This document shows positions 1 through 7,800 of a stretch of 64,000 nt of DNA, piece after piece; position 1 is the first letter of the stretch, and the number at the start of each line of letters is the position of its first letter. This stretch comes from Limnohabitans sp. B9-3 (GTDB taxonomy: Bacteria > Pseudomonadota > Gammaproteobacteria > Burkholderiales > Burkholderiaceae_C), in contig NZ_NESI01000001.1 of assembly GCF_002778325.1 (NCBI RefSeq), forward strand, positions 62,001-126,000, in the 5' to 3' direction. Both the position numbers and the translations under genes were made by a program. Under the pieces are notes generated by a model, which was given only the letters and a program-made list of their open reading frames with translations, did not search any database and was not told the DNA's origin.

Positions 1-702
1 TGCGAAGTCGACCACCACGTAGGCGTTGTCCAAAATATCGGGTGTGCCCAAGGGGTACTGCTCGTCCAAGTGGTTATGCGCCACCGAGGCCGAGGCATAA
101 ATGCGCACGGGCTCGCTTTGGGTGAGGTGGCGCATCAGGTCAAAAAAGTGGCAGCATTTTTCGACCAAAGTACCACCCGTGTATTGGTTGAAGCGGTTCC
201 AGTCACCCACTTTCACCAAGAACGGAAAACGGTGCTCGCGAATAGACAGCATGGTCACAGGGCCGGTGTTGAGCTGGCTGTGCACTTCTTGGGCCAGCAA
301 AGCCACAGGCGGCATGTAGCGGTACTCCATCGCCACCCAAATCGGGGCGGGATAGTCGCTGGCCAAGGCGGCTAAAGCACGCACATCGTCCAGCGAAGTA
401 CAGGCGGGTTTCTCAAGCAACAGGGGCAAGGGGCGCAACCCAGCAATCTCGCGCAGTTGCTCGGCATGGCGGAAATTGGGGCTGGCGATCAACAAACAGT
501 CCACGTCCTCGGCCATCACCACCTCGGCCAAGCTGGCGACGCGTTGGGCCTGCGGTACGAAAGCGAGACTGCGCGCGGCCATGACGTCATCAGGCTCAAA
601 AATTCGAGTCACGCTCGCGCCCGGCAGCAACGCGATGTTGCGCAAATGCTCCTGTCCCATCATGCCGCAGCCGATGATGCCGTAACGGGTGGATTGATTC
701 AA
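1..702 (-). CDS. Gfo/Idh/MocA family oxidoreductase (partial, C-terminus off the left edge)
   Basis: The visible 234 codons begin at a TTG codon at 702, preceded by a clear AGGAG ribosome site; no ATG fits the conserved N-terminus. Residues 5-20 read RYGIIGCGMMGQEHLR, the glycine-rich NAD(P)-binding Rossmann loop. LLEKPACTS near residue 95 is the EKP motif typical of the family. Members oxidise or reduce sugars, inositols and related polyols with NAD(P). The substrate cannot be read from sequence. The gene points away from the neighbouring purine permease, so the two share an intergenic region but need not share a function. Confidence 0.85.
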   Translation of the reverse strand, partial: MNQSTRYGIIGCGMMGQEHLRNIALLPGASVTRIFEPDDVMAARSLAFVPQAQRVASLAEVVMAEDVDCLLIASPNFRHAEQLREIAGLRPLPLLLEKPACTSLDDVRALAALASDYPAPIWVAMEYRYMPPVALLAQEVHSQLNTGPVTMLSIREHRFPFLVKVGDWNRFNQYTGGTLVEKCCHFFDLMRHLTQSEPVRIYASASVAHNHLDEQYPLGTPDILDNAYVVVDFA

Positions 703-797
703 AGCGTGATCTCCTGAAAATTGTGAAGGATGGCCAAAAAATGGCCCCTATTGTTGCGTTAGAAATTCAAGGGTTTCTTCTAGGCATCACCAAGCCA

Positions 798-815
798 AAA
801 ACTGTATACAGTTTT
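798..815. promoter_or_regulatory. 18-bp perfect palindrome upstream of the purine permease (candidate operator)
   Basis: AAAACTGTATACAGTTTT lies 28 bases before the permease ATG. Its TGTATACA core recurs upstream of the ABC transporter at 2442-2453. A GntR-type regulator would fit such a site, but no regulator for it is encoded next to it. The binding protein is unknown. Confidence 0.5.
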
Positions 816-842
816 GTATGCGATTAACTTGGAGAAACGCAC

Positions 843-2330
843 ATGACCTCATCCACCCACCCCGTTGACGAACACTTGCCCACTGGCAAGCTCGCTGCGC
901 TGGGCCTTCAACACGTTTTGGTGATGTACGCCGGTGCTGTGGCTGTGCCACTCATCGTCGGCCGTGCCTTGAAACTCAGCCCCGAACAAGTGGCCATGCT
1001 CATCTCGGCTGACTTGTTTGTGTGTGGCATCGTCACCCTCATTCAGTCGTGGGGTGCCACCCAGTGGTTTGGCATCCGCTTGCCTGTCATGATGGGCGTG
1101 ACCTTTGCCGCCGTGGCCCCCATGGTGGCCATGGCCGGCGCCAACCCGGGCGCCGCAGGCGCACAACTGATCTTTGGCGCCATCATGGGCGCAGGGGCAA
1201 TTTCAATACTGATCGCACCCTTGGTCAGCCGCATGCTGCGGTTCTTCCCGCCTGTCGTGACCGGCACCATCATTGCCGTCATCGGCATCAGCTTGATGCG
1301 CATTGGCATCAACTGGATTTTCGGCAACCCCTTTGGCCCCACCGCGCCATCCATCGTCAACCCCGAGCACGCCAAGTGGCTGGCTGATGCTGCGGCTGCA
1401 GCCTCGGCGCCCGGTTCCACGCTGGCTGCTGTGCCCAAAGATTTGGCCTTGGTCGCCAAAATCCCCAACCCCAAGTACGCCGACCTCACAGGCGTGGGCA
1501 TTGCCGCTTTGGTGTTGGTGTCGATCTTGATGATTTCTAAGTTCGCCAAGGGCTTCATTGCCAATATCTCGGTGCTCTTGGGCATCGTCATTGGTGGCGT
1601 GGTGGCCACCAGCTTGGGTCTGATGAACTTTGACAAAGTCGGTAAAGCGGGCTGGTTTGAGATCGTCATGCCGTTCCAGTTCGGCATGCCTGTGTTTGAC
1701 CCCGTGCTCATCCTCACCATGACTCTGGTGATGATTGTGGTGATGATTGAATCCACCGGTATGTTCTTGGCCTTGGGCGAAATGACCGACCGCCATGTGG
1801 ACCGCGCCGCGCTCACCCGTGGTTTGCGCACCGACGGTTTGGGCACGCTGATTGGCGGCATCTTCAACACCTTCCCCTACACCAGCTTCTCGCAAAACGT
1901 GGGTCTCGTTGCCGTCACAGGCGTGAAGAGCCGCTTTGTGTGCGTGGCGGGCGGCATCATCCTGATCATCTTGGGCGTGATTCCTAAGATGGCTGCTTTG
2001 GTTGAGTCGCTCCCCACCGTGGTGCTGGGCGGCGCAGGCTTGGTGATGTTTGGCATGGTGGCTGCCACCGGCATTCGCATCTTGGGCGGCGTGGACTTTA
2101 AAAACAACCGCTACAACAGCTTGGTGGTGGCCGTGTCGATTGGTATCGGCATGATTCCGCTGATCGCGCCCAACTTCAAGCAATGGATGCCGCACAACCT
2201 GCACCCTCTCATTGAGTCGGGCATTTTGTTGGCCTCTATCTCTGCCGTGGTGCTGAACCTGTTCTTCAACGGCGCCTCCAAAGACGACTCGGCCGCTGTG
2301 GCTGCTGCCCGTCAGGCCGATAGCCACTAA
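843..2330 (+). CDS. NCS2 family nucleobase:cation symporter (xanthine/urate-type permease)
   Basis: This 495-residue inner-membrane protein has about a dozen hydrophobic segments and a length usual for NCS2 (nucleobase-ascorbate) transporters. The family signature is seen as QNVGLVAVTGVKSR near residues 355-370, preceded by the TM8 region with ESTGMFLALGE, which supplies substrate-binding acidic residues in this family. NCS2 proteins import purines or uracil with protons. The QNVG form resembles the xanthine/urate branch more than the uracil branch, so a purine substrate is inferred. It starts after a TTGGAG ribosome site, has a palindromic operator upstream and a hairpin terminator directly downstream, so it is probably monocistronic. 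Its position beside urea uptake and urease genes fits purine nitrogen use. Confidence 0.9.
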   Translation: MTSSTHPVDEHLPTGKLAALGLQHVLVMYAGAVAVPLIVGRALKLSPEQVAMLISADLFVCGIVTLIQSWGATQWFGIRLPVMMGVTFAAVAPMVAMAGANPGAAGAQLIFGAIMGAGAISILIAPLVSRMLRFFPPVVTGTIIAVIGISLMRIGINWIFGNPFGPTAPSIVNPEHAKWLADAAAAASAPGSTLAAVPKDLALVAKIPNPKYADLTGVGIAALVLVSILMISKFAKGFIANISVLLGIVIGGVVATSLGLMNFDKVGKAGWFEIVMPFQFGMPVFDPVLILTMTLVMIVVMIESTGMFLALGEMTDRHVDRAALTRGLRTDGLGTLIGGIFNTFPYTSFSQNVGLVAVTGVKSRFVCVAGGIILIILGVIPKMAALVESLPTVVLGGAGLVMFGMVAATGIRILGGVDFKNNRYNSLVVAVSIGIGMIPLIAPNFKQWMPHNLHPLIESGILLASISAVVLNLFFNGASKDDSAAVAAARQADSH

Positions 2331-2348
2331 AAGGCTCCAGCGACATCG

Positions 2349-2375
2349 AAAAGCCAGCCTCTGCGCTGGCTTTTT
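2349..2375 (+). terminator. Rho-independent terminator after the purine permease
   Basis: AAAAGCCAGC, a six-base loop, and GCTGGC followed by five T form a compact hairpin 18 bases past the permease stop. Confidence 0.8.
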
Positions 2376-2399
2376 GCATGTTGACTCGCACGGTAAAAC

Positions 2400-2420
2400 G
2401 CACGCAAACGGTGCATGCAC
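2400..2420. promoter_or_regulatory. NtrC-like site upstream of the ABC transporter operon
   Basis: GCACGCAAACGGTGC at 2400-2414 matches the GCAC-N7-GTGC layout of NtrC sites and overlaps the palindrome GTGCATGCAC at 2411-2420. It lies about 110-130 bases upstream of the predicted sigma-54 start site, a usual enhancer distance. Assignment is by motif only. Confidence 0.45.
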
Positions 2421-2441
2421 GCCAGATTAGTGCAAACCCGT

Positions 2442-2453
2442 TTTGTATACAAA
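2442..2453. promoter_or_regulatory. TTTGTATACAAA palindrome (candidate operator)
   Basis: This 12-bp perfect palindrome shares the TGTATACA core of the site upstream of the purine permease. It lies between the NtrC-like site and the sigma-54 promoter of the ABC transporter, so one regulator may act on both transporters. Confidence 0.45.
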
Positions 2454-2505
2454 CCAAAGTCGCGCACAATTTGCCCCTCACCAACGGGGTTTGACTCTCA
2501 GAACC

Positions 2506-2521
2506 GGGCACCGTTATTGCA
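2506..2521 (+). promoter_or_regulatory. Candidate sigma-54 (-24/-12) promoter of the ABC transporter operon
   Basis: GGGCACCGTTATTGCA has GG and GC dinucleotides separated by exactly 10 bases and matches GGCAC-N5-TTGCA. Transcription would start near 2532, giving a 40-base leader before the ATG at 2572. Confidence 0.6.
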
Positions 2522-2571
2522 ACAGTCAGTTGATCACACCGTACACACCGTCAACAGTTTTAGGAGCTTCC

Positions 2572-3612
2572 ATGACCAAACGCACCTTTTTGAAAACCTC
2601 CCTCGGCCTCGCTTTGGCCGCCAGTTTTGGCAGCGCCTTCGCGCAAGCCACGCCGATCAAGTTCCAACTCGACTGGCGTTTTGAAGGCACAGCAGCCTTG
2701 TTCCTGGTGCCCGCAGCCAAAGGTTATTTCAAAGATGCCAAGTTAGACGTGACGGTGGACGCCGGCAACGGCTCTGGTGGTGCCGTGACCCGCGTGGCCT
2801 CAGGCTCTTACGACATGGGCTTTGCCGATTTGGCCGCCTTGATGGAATTTCACGCCAACAACCCCGACGCGCCCAACAAGCCCGTGGCCATCATGATGGT
2901 CTACAACAACACCCCCGCTTCGGTGATGGCGCTGAAAAAATCAGGCATCAAAACCCCCGCTGATTTGGCAGGTAAAAAACTCGGTGCCCCTGTGTTTGAC
3001 GCTGGCCGTCGCGCCTTCCCCATCTTTGCCAAGGCCAACGGCGTGACCAACGTCACCTGGACCGCGATGGACCCACCTTTGCGCGAAACCATGTTGGTGC
3101 GCGGCGATGTGGATGCCATCACGGGCTTCACCTTCACCTCCTTACTCAACATCGAAGCCCGCGGCGTGAAAGCCGAAGACGTGGTGGTGTTGCCCTACCC
3201 TGATTTCGGTGTGAAGTTGTATGGCAACGCCATCATCGCGTCGCCCAAGATCCTCAAAGAAAACCCAGCGGCGGTGAAAGCCTTCTTGGCCGCCTTCGCC
3301 AAGGGTATGAAAGACGTGATCGGTAACCCAGCTGCGTCCATCGAGACCGTGAAAGCGCGCGACGGCATCATCAACGTGCCCCTGGAAACGCGCCGCTTGC
3401 AACTGGCCATCGACACCGTCATCAACAGCGCAGACGCCCGTGAAGAAGGCTTTGGTCAAATCAAAGGCCCACGTCTGAGCCTGATGGCCTCGCAAGTGTC
3501 TGACGCGTTCAACACCAAAACACGCGTCAAATCAGACGACATCTGGAACGGTTCTTTTTTGCCCACCGCCAAAGAACTCGACGTGCTGCCCGCACCTAAA
3601 ACCAAAAAGTAA
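2572..3612 (+). CDS. ABC transporter substrate-binding protein (NMT1/THI5, TauA/SsuA-like)
   Basis: The start is ATG 2572, preceded by TAGGAG. An in-frame TTG at 2443 would add 43 residues with no ribosome site and would run through the predicted operator and promoter, so it is rejected. The 346-residue protein begins MTKRTFLKTSLGLALAASF and ends its signal at SAFAQA, so it should be periplasmic. The mature part has the NMT1/THI5-like fold seen in binding proteins for sulfonates, nitrate and pyrimidine precursors: an IKFQLDW start, an NGSGGAVTRVASGSYDMGFAD segment, and AIIASPKIL later. The ligand is not identifiable. The sigma-54/NtrC-like control region and the purine/urea neighbours point to a nitrogen-containing compound. 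It heads a three-gene operon. Confidence 0.88.
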   Translation: MTKRTFLKTSLGLALAASFGSAFAQATPIKFQLDWRFEGTAALFLVPAAKGYFKDAKLDVTVDAGNGSGGAVTRVASGSYDMGFADLAALMEFHANNPDAPNKPVAIMMVYNNTPASVMALKKSGIKTPADLAGKKLGAPVFDAGRRAFPIFAKANGVTNVTWTAMDPPLRETMLVRGDVDAITGFTFTSLLNIEARGVKAEDVVVLPYPDFGVKLYGNAIIASPKILKENPAAVKAFLAAFAKGMKDVIGNPAASIETVKARDGIINVPLETRRLQLAIDTVINSADAREEGFGQIKGPRLSLMASQVSDAFNTKTRVKSDDIWNGSFLPTAKELDVLPAPKTKK

Positions 3613-3626
3613 ATTGGCTTGCCTCC

Positions 3627-4451
3627 ATGACAGCTTCACCTGAACACTTTGTCGACTTTCAAAACGTCTGGCTGGCCTACAACGACGAGTTGTTGGCCCA
3701 AAACCACTTTGCGGTGGAAGACATCAACCTGCAGGTCAAACAAGGTGAATTCATTGCCATTGTGGGCCCCTCGGGTTGCGGTAAATCGACCTTCATGAAG
3801 CTCACCACAGGTTTGAAAAAACCCAGCCTTGGCGAGATTTATGTGGATGGCCAGCCTGTCAACGGCCCGCTCAAGATCAGCGGTATGGCGTTTCAATCGC
3901 CCTCACTGCTGCCTTGGCGAACCACCCTAGACAACGTGTTGCTGCCCTTGGAAATCGTGGAGCCTTACCGCACCCAGTTCAAGGCCAAAAAAGCCGAGTA
4001 CGAAGCACGCGCTCTGAAATTGCTGCAAACCGTAGGTTTGGGCGGCTACGAGCGCAAGTTTCCTTGGGAGCTGTCAGGCGGCATGCAACAGCGCGCCAGC
4101 ATTTGCCGCGCCCTGATTCATGAGCCCAAGATGCTGTTGCTCGACGAGCCATTTGGCGCGCTCGACGCTTTTACCCGCGAAGAACTGTGGTGCACGCTGC
4201 GCGACTTGCATGCGGAACAAAAGTTCAACGTCATCTTGGTCACCCACGATTTGCGCGAGTCGGTCTTCTTGGCCGACACCGTGTATGTGATGAGCAAGAG
4301 CCCCGGCCGCTTCGTGGTCAAGCGTGACATCGACTTGCCCCGCCCGCGTGACTTGGAGGTGACCTACACCCCCGAGTTCACCAACATCGTGCATGAGTTG
4401 CGCGGCCACATCGGGGCCATACGCAAAACCGGCGCCGCCATTCAGCAGTAA
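3627..4451 (+). CDS. ABC transporter ATP-binding protein (TauB/SsuB/NrtD-like)
   Basis: The 274-residue cytoplasmic ATPase carries all nucleotide-binding motifs in order: Walker A GPSGCGKST (about 48-56), Q-loop FQSPSLLPWR (about 92-101), signature LSGGMQQRAS (about 149-158), Walker B LLLDEPFGALD (about 169-179) and the switch histidine in THDLRES. FQxPxLLPW is typical of the sulfonate/nitrate/taurine importer group. The gene starts 14 bases after the binding protein and 15 bases before the permease, so the three form one operon and one importer. Confidence 0.92.
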   Translation: MTASPEHFVDFQNVWLAYNDELLAQNHFAVEDINLQVKQGEFIAIVGPSGCGKSTFMKLTTGLKKPSLGEIYVDGQPVNGPLKISGMAFQSPSLLPWRTTLDNVLLPLEIVEPYRTQFKAKKAEYEARALKLLQTVGLGGYERKFPWELSGGMQQRASICRALIHEPKMLLLDEPFGALDAFTREELWCTLRDLHAEQKFNVILVTHDLRESVFLADTVYVMSKSPGRFVVKRDIDLPRPRDLEVTYTPEFTNIVHELRGHIGAIRKTGAAIQQ

Positions 4452-4466
4452 ACCGAACGCCAGACC

Positions 4467-5234
4467 ATGACTCAAAAACAACTCGAAACTTGGGCGCCTT
4501 GGGGCTTGCTCGTAGGCACTTTGCTGATTTGGCAAGCCTTGTGCTCGTTCTTCAATGTGTCTGAATTCATCTTCCCTTCGCCCCTGCGCATTTGGCAGCA
4601 AATGGTGGAGTTCCGAGAGGTCATCGCCGGCCATGCTTGGCGCACCTTCTGGGTGACCATGGTGGGGTTTGGCATTGCCATCGTCGTGGGCGTGATGTTG
4701 GGCTTTGTGATTGGCAGCTCACGCTTGGCCTACGCCGCCGTGTACCCGCTGATGACCGGCTTCAACGCCTTACCTAAAGCGGCCTTTGTGCCCATTTTGG
4801 TGGTGTGGTTTGGCATTGGCGTGGGCCCTGCCATCTTGACTGCGTTCTTGATCAGCTTCTTCCCCATCATGGTGAACATCGCCACCGGCTTGGCCACCTT
4901 AGAGCCTGAACTCGAAGACGTGCTGCGCGTCTTGGGCGCCAAACGCTGGGACGTGTTGATCAAAGTGGGCCTGCCGCGCTCCATGCCTTATTTTTATGGT
5001 TCCCTCAAAGTGGCGATCACCTTGGCGTTTGTTGGCACCACCGTCTCTGAAATGACGGCCGCCAACGAAGGCATCGGTTACTTGCTGATTTCTGCAGGGT
5101 CTGCCATGCAAATGGGCTTGGCTTTTGCCGGCTTGGTGGTGGTGGGTGCCATGGCCATGGTGATGTATGAGCTGTTCAGCTACATCGAAAAGCACACCAC
5201 GGGATGGGCACACCGCGGGTCGCAAGATCACTAA
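4467..5234 (+). CDS. ABC transporter permease (TauC/SsuC-like)
   Basis: The 255-residue protein has about six hydrophobic segments. The cytoplasmic EAA loop, which docks on the ATPase, is seen as EDVLRVLGAKRWDVLIKVGL near residues 151-170. This belongs to the binding-protein-dependent inner-membrane component family of sulfonate, taurine and nitrate importers. It probably forms a homodimer with the ATPase encoded upstream. It is the last clear transporter gene; ureD follows after a short gap and may be co-transcribed. Confidence 0.9.
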   Translation: MTQKQLETWAPWGLLVGTLLIWQALCSFFNVSEFIFPSPLRIWQQMVEFREVIAGHAWRTFWVTMVGFGIAIVVGVMLGFVIGSSRLAYAAVYPLMTGFNALPKAAFVPILVVWFGIGVGPAILTAFLISFFPIMVNIATGLATLEPELEDVLRVLGAKRWDVLIKVGLPRSMPYFYGSLKVAITLAFVGTTVSEMTAANEGIGYLLISAGSAMQMGLAFAGLVVVGAMAMVMYELFSYIEKHTTGWAHRGSQDH

Positions 5235-5292
5235 TGATCGATTCCTTTGACATGCGCGCAGGTGGATGTCAAAGGGTCATCAAGATCAACCT

Positions 5293-6135
5293 ATGCACTC
5301 TCATACGGGCTGGCACGCCAAACTGGCATTGGATTATGCCAAACAAGGCTCCCGCACAGTGGCCCGCTTTGAGCACCAAGGCCCACTGCGCATCTTGCAA
5401 AGCCTCTACCCCGAAGGTGATGCGGTGTGCCACAACGTGTTGGTGCACCCGCCCAGTGGCTTGGTCGGCGGCGATGTACTAGACATCAAAGTCACCCTCG
5501 CACACGCCGCACATGGCTTGGTGACCACACCGGGTGCTACGCGGTTCTACCGAAGCGAGAGCGGCTTAGCCACACAAAAGGTACACGCCACCTTGGGCGA
5601 ACACAGTCGCTTGGAATGGCTGCCACTGGAAACCATCGCCTACAACGGCTGCCACGGCCTCAACCAGGCTGTGTTTGACCTCGCGGCCACGGCAGAGTTG
5701 ATGGCATGGGACATCACCGCCTTGGGCCTGCCCAACGCCGACTTGCCGTTTGAACGGGGTCAGCTGCAACAGCACCTAGAAATTTCTGGCGTTTGGTTGG
5801 AACGCGGCTTGATCGATGCACAAGACGAGCGCCTGCTCAACGGCCCCCTCGGCCTCGCAGGTGCTCGCTGCATGGCTACCTTGGTGTTTGCCTGCGGCGC
5901 AGACCTGAAACGCGAGCGTCGCGATTTGGCGTTGGCACTTGCGCGTGAGTTCACCGAACTGGCCCCTGCAGGCCTGCATGCAGGGGTGACCTCACCGCAC
6001 CCTCGTGTGATCGTGTTGCGCACACTCTCGCCCTTGGTAGAACCTGCACAAACGCTGTTGCGCAGCGTGTGGGCGGCATGGCGAAAAGGCTTGTGGGCTA
6101 TGGGCGATCAGCCGCCACGCATTTGGGCGATGTAA
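5293..6135 (+). CDS. ureD: Urease accessory protein UreD
   Basis: UreD (UreH) forms a complex with UreF and UreG on apo-urease and helps deliver nickel. The core is recognisable as ILQSLYPEGDAVCHNVLVHP and GLVGGDVLDI, followed by TTPGATRFYRSESG. Length is about 280 residues, as in other UreD proteins. I favour the ATG at 5293 (MHSHTGWHAKL) because family similarity begins just after it; an in-frame ATG at 5266 would add nine residues and has no better ribosome site. The gene is separated from ureABCEFG by the oppositely oriented urt operon and lies close behind the ABC transporter, so its expression may follow that operon. Confidence 0.9.
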   Translation: MHSHTGWHAKLALDYAKQGSRTVARFEHQGPLRILQSLYPEGDAVCHNVLVHPPSGLVGGDVLDIKVTLAHAAHGLVTTPGATRFYRSESGLATQKVHATLGEHSRLEWLPLETIAYNGCHGLNQAVFDLAATAELMAWDITALGLPNADLPFERGQLQQHLEISGVWLERGLIDAQDERLLNGPLGLAGARCMATLVFACGADLKRERRDLALALAREFTELAPAGLHAGVTSPHPRVIVLRTLSPLVEPAQTLLRSVWAAWRKGLWAMGDQPPRIWAM

Positions 6136-6185
6136 AAAGACAAACGGGGCGAAGAAGCAGGGCCATCTTTGCCCCGCACCTGGGC

Positions 6186-6884
6186 TTAAATCGCCACCAA
6201 CTGCCGTACGTTCTTGGCTTGCATTTCTGAGCCAGGGCCCCGCGCAATCACCTCACCGCGCTCCATCACCAAATAGTCGTCGGCCAGTTCTTCGGCAAAG
6301 TCGTAGTACTGCTCGCACAACACAATGGCCATATCGCCGCGGTTGGCCAACATGCGAATCACGCGGCCAATGTCTTTGATGATGCTGGGCTGAATGCCCT
6401 CGGTCGGCTCATCCAAGACCAAGAGTTTGGGGCCAGACGCCAGCGCGCGTGCGATGGCCAATTGCTGCTGCTGCCCGCCTGACAAATCGCCACCACGGCG
6501 ATGCAGCATTTGCTTGAGCACCGGGAACAGCTCGTACAACTCAGCAGGAATGTCGGTCCCTGCAGGTTGTGTGGCCAAGCCCATGCGCAAGTTGTCTTCC
6601 ACCGTTAAGCGCGCAAAGATCTCGCGACCTTGCGGCACATAGCCAATGCCTGCACGCGCACGCTCGTAAGGCGCGTGGCGCTCAATCGCATGGTCGTCAA
6701 AGGTGATGCTGCCGCTGCGAATGGGCACCGCCCCCATGAGCGACTTCAGCAGCGAGGTTTTACCCACGCCATTGCGCCCCAAAAGCACGGTGATCTTGCC
6801 TAGCTCGGCGGTGAAACTGACGTCACGCAAAATGTGCGAACCGCCGTAGTACTGGTTGATATTTTTGACGTCTAAGAGGGGCAT
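6186..6884 (-). CDS. urtE: Urea ABC transporter ATP-binding subunit UrtE
   Basis: The 232-residue ATPase is the LivF-type partner of the urea importer. Motifs seen are Walker A GRNGVGKTS (residues ~36-44), Q-loop GYVPQGREIF, signature LSGGQQQQLAIARAL and Walker B LLVLDEPTEGIQPSI, where the EGIQPSI extension is typical of branched-chain amide transporters. The start is ATG 6884 (MPLLDVKNINQYYGG), preceded by a purine-rich AAGAACGAGAC stretch. An upstream ATG at 6950 would overlap urtD and is less likely. It is the last gene of urtABCDE and converges on ureD. Confidence 0.93.
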   Translation of the reverse strand: MPLLDVKNINQYYGGSHILRDVSFTAELGKITVLLGRNGVGKTSLLKSLMGAVPIRSGSITFDDHAIERHAPYERARAGIGYVPQGREIFARLTVEDNLRMGLATQPAGTDIPAELYELFPVLKQMLHRRGGDLSGGQQQQLAIARALASGPKLLVLDEPTEGIQPSIIKDIGRVIRMLANRGDMAIVLCEQYYDFAEELADDYLVMERGEVIARGPGSEMQAKNVRQLVAI

Positions 6885-6927
6885 GGTGTGTGTCTCGTTC
6901 TTGGGCTGATGGACTTGGGGTGGCACT

Positions 6928-7800
6928 TCAGCGCCCCAAATACACCTCAATCACGCGCTCGTCGGCTTGCACCTGCGGCAGCGTACCTTGCGCCAGCACC
7001 GAGCCATCGCACAACACGGTGACGATGTCAGAAATCGTGTTGATGAAGCTCATGTCATGCTCGACCACCATCAGCGAGTGCTTGCCCTTCAGCGCCAAAA
7101 ACAACTCGGCGGTACGCTCGGTCTCGTAGTCGGTCATGCCAGCCACGGGTTCGTCCAACAGCAAGAGCTTGGGGTCTTGCATGAGCAACATGCCAATCTC
7201 CAGCCATTGCTTTTGACCGTGGCTGAGGTTGCCCGCTTGACGGCTCACGCTGTCTTCAAGGTTGATCGTTTTAAGCACCTCGCCCAGACGGTCACGCTGT
7301 GTGCCGTTGAGTTTGAAAAACATCGAGGCCGCTACACCTTTGTGGGTTTTCAAGGCCAGCTCTAAGTTCTCAAACACGCTCAACTGCTCAAACACGGTGG
7401 GCTTTTGGAACTTGCGCCCAATGCCCAGTTGCGCAATTTCCGGTTCGTTGTGGCGCAACAAATCGATGGTGCTGCCGAAGAACACTTGGCCCGAGTCGGG
7501 TTTGGTTTTGCCGGTGATGATGTCCATCATCGTGGTCTTGCCCGCGCCGTTGGGGCCAATGATGCAGCGCAACTCGCCAGGCGCAATATCCAACGATAAA
7601 CCGTTGATGGCCTTGAAACCGTCGAAGCTCACATGCACGTCTTCCAAGTACAAGATGCGGCCGTGGGTCACATCCAACGAGCCGGCCTCGTGAATGCGGC
7701 CAAAGCTGGCACTTCGGTCGCCGGAGGTCACCTCGGCCACCACGCGGGCTTGGTGTGTAGCCAAGCGCTCAGCACCTTGTTCAAACAGATCGGGGGTCAT
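6928..7800 (-). CDS. urtD: Urea ABC transporter ATP-binding subunit UrtD
   Basis: The 290-residue LivG-type ATPase has Walker A GPNGAGKTT near residue 80, Q-loop GRKFQKPTVFE, signature LSHGQKQWLEIGMLL and Walker B LLLLDEPVAGMTDYE. LSHGQKQWLEIGM is the characteristic UrtD signature. A ~45-residue N-terminal extension precedes the ABC domain. The ATG overlaps the urtC stop by four bases (ATGA), showing translational coupling. It pairs with UrtE to power urea uptake through UrtB/UrtC. Confidence 0.94.
   Translation of the reverse strand: MTPDLFEQGAERLATHQARVVAEVTSGDRSASFGRIHEAGSLDVTHGRILYLEDVHVSFDGFKAINGLSLDIAPGELRCIIGPNGAGKTTMMDIITGKTKPDSGQVFFGSTIDLLRHNEPEIAQLGIGRKFQKPTVFEQLSVFENLELALKTHKGVAASMFFKLNGTQRDRLGEVLKTINLEDSVSRQAGNLSHGQKQWLEIGMLLMQDPKLLLLDEPVAGMTDYETERTAELFLALKGKHSLMVVEHDMSFINTISDIVTVLCDGSVLAQGTLPQVQADERVIEVYLGR

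Noticed and set aside
1203..2420. 405-codon open frame antisense to the purine permease
   Set aside because: It is His/Gly/Ala-rich with no recognisable domain and mirrors the permease codon bias; the opposite strand encodes a clear NCS2 transporter.
2443..2571. Upstream TTG start for the ABC binding protein
   Set aside because: It has no ribosome site, places the signal peptide internally and would translate the sigma-54 promoter region.
6145..6176. Possible hairpin CGGGGC/GCCCCG between ureD and urtE
   Set aside because: The loop is about 20 bases and no T-run follows, so I did not call it a terminator although both operons converge here.
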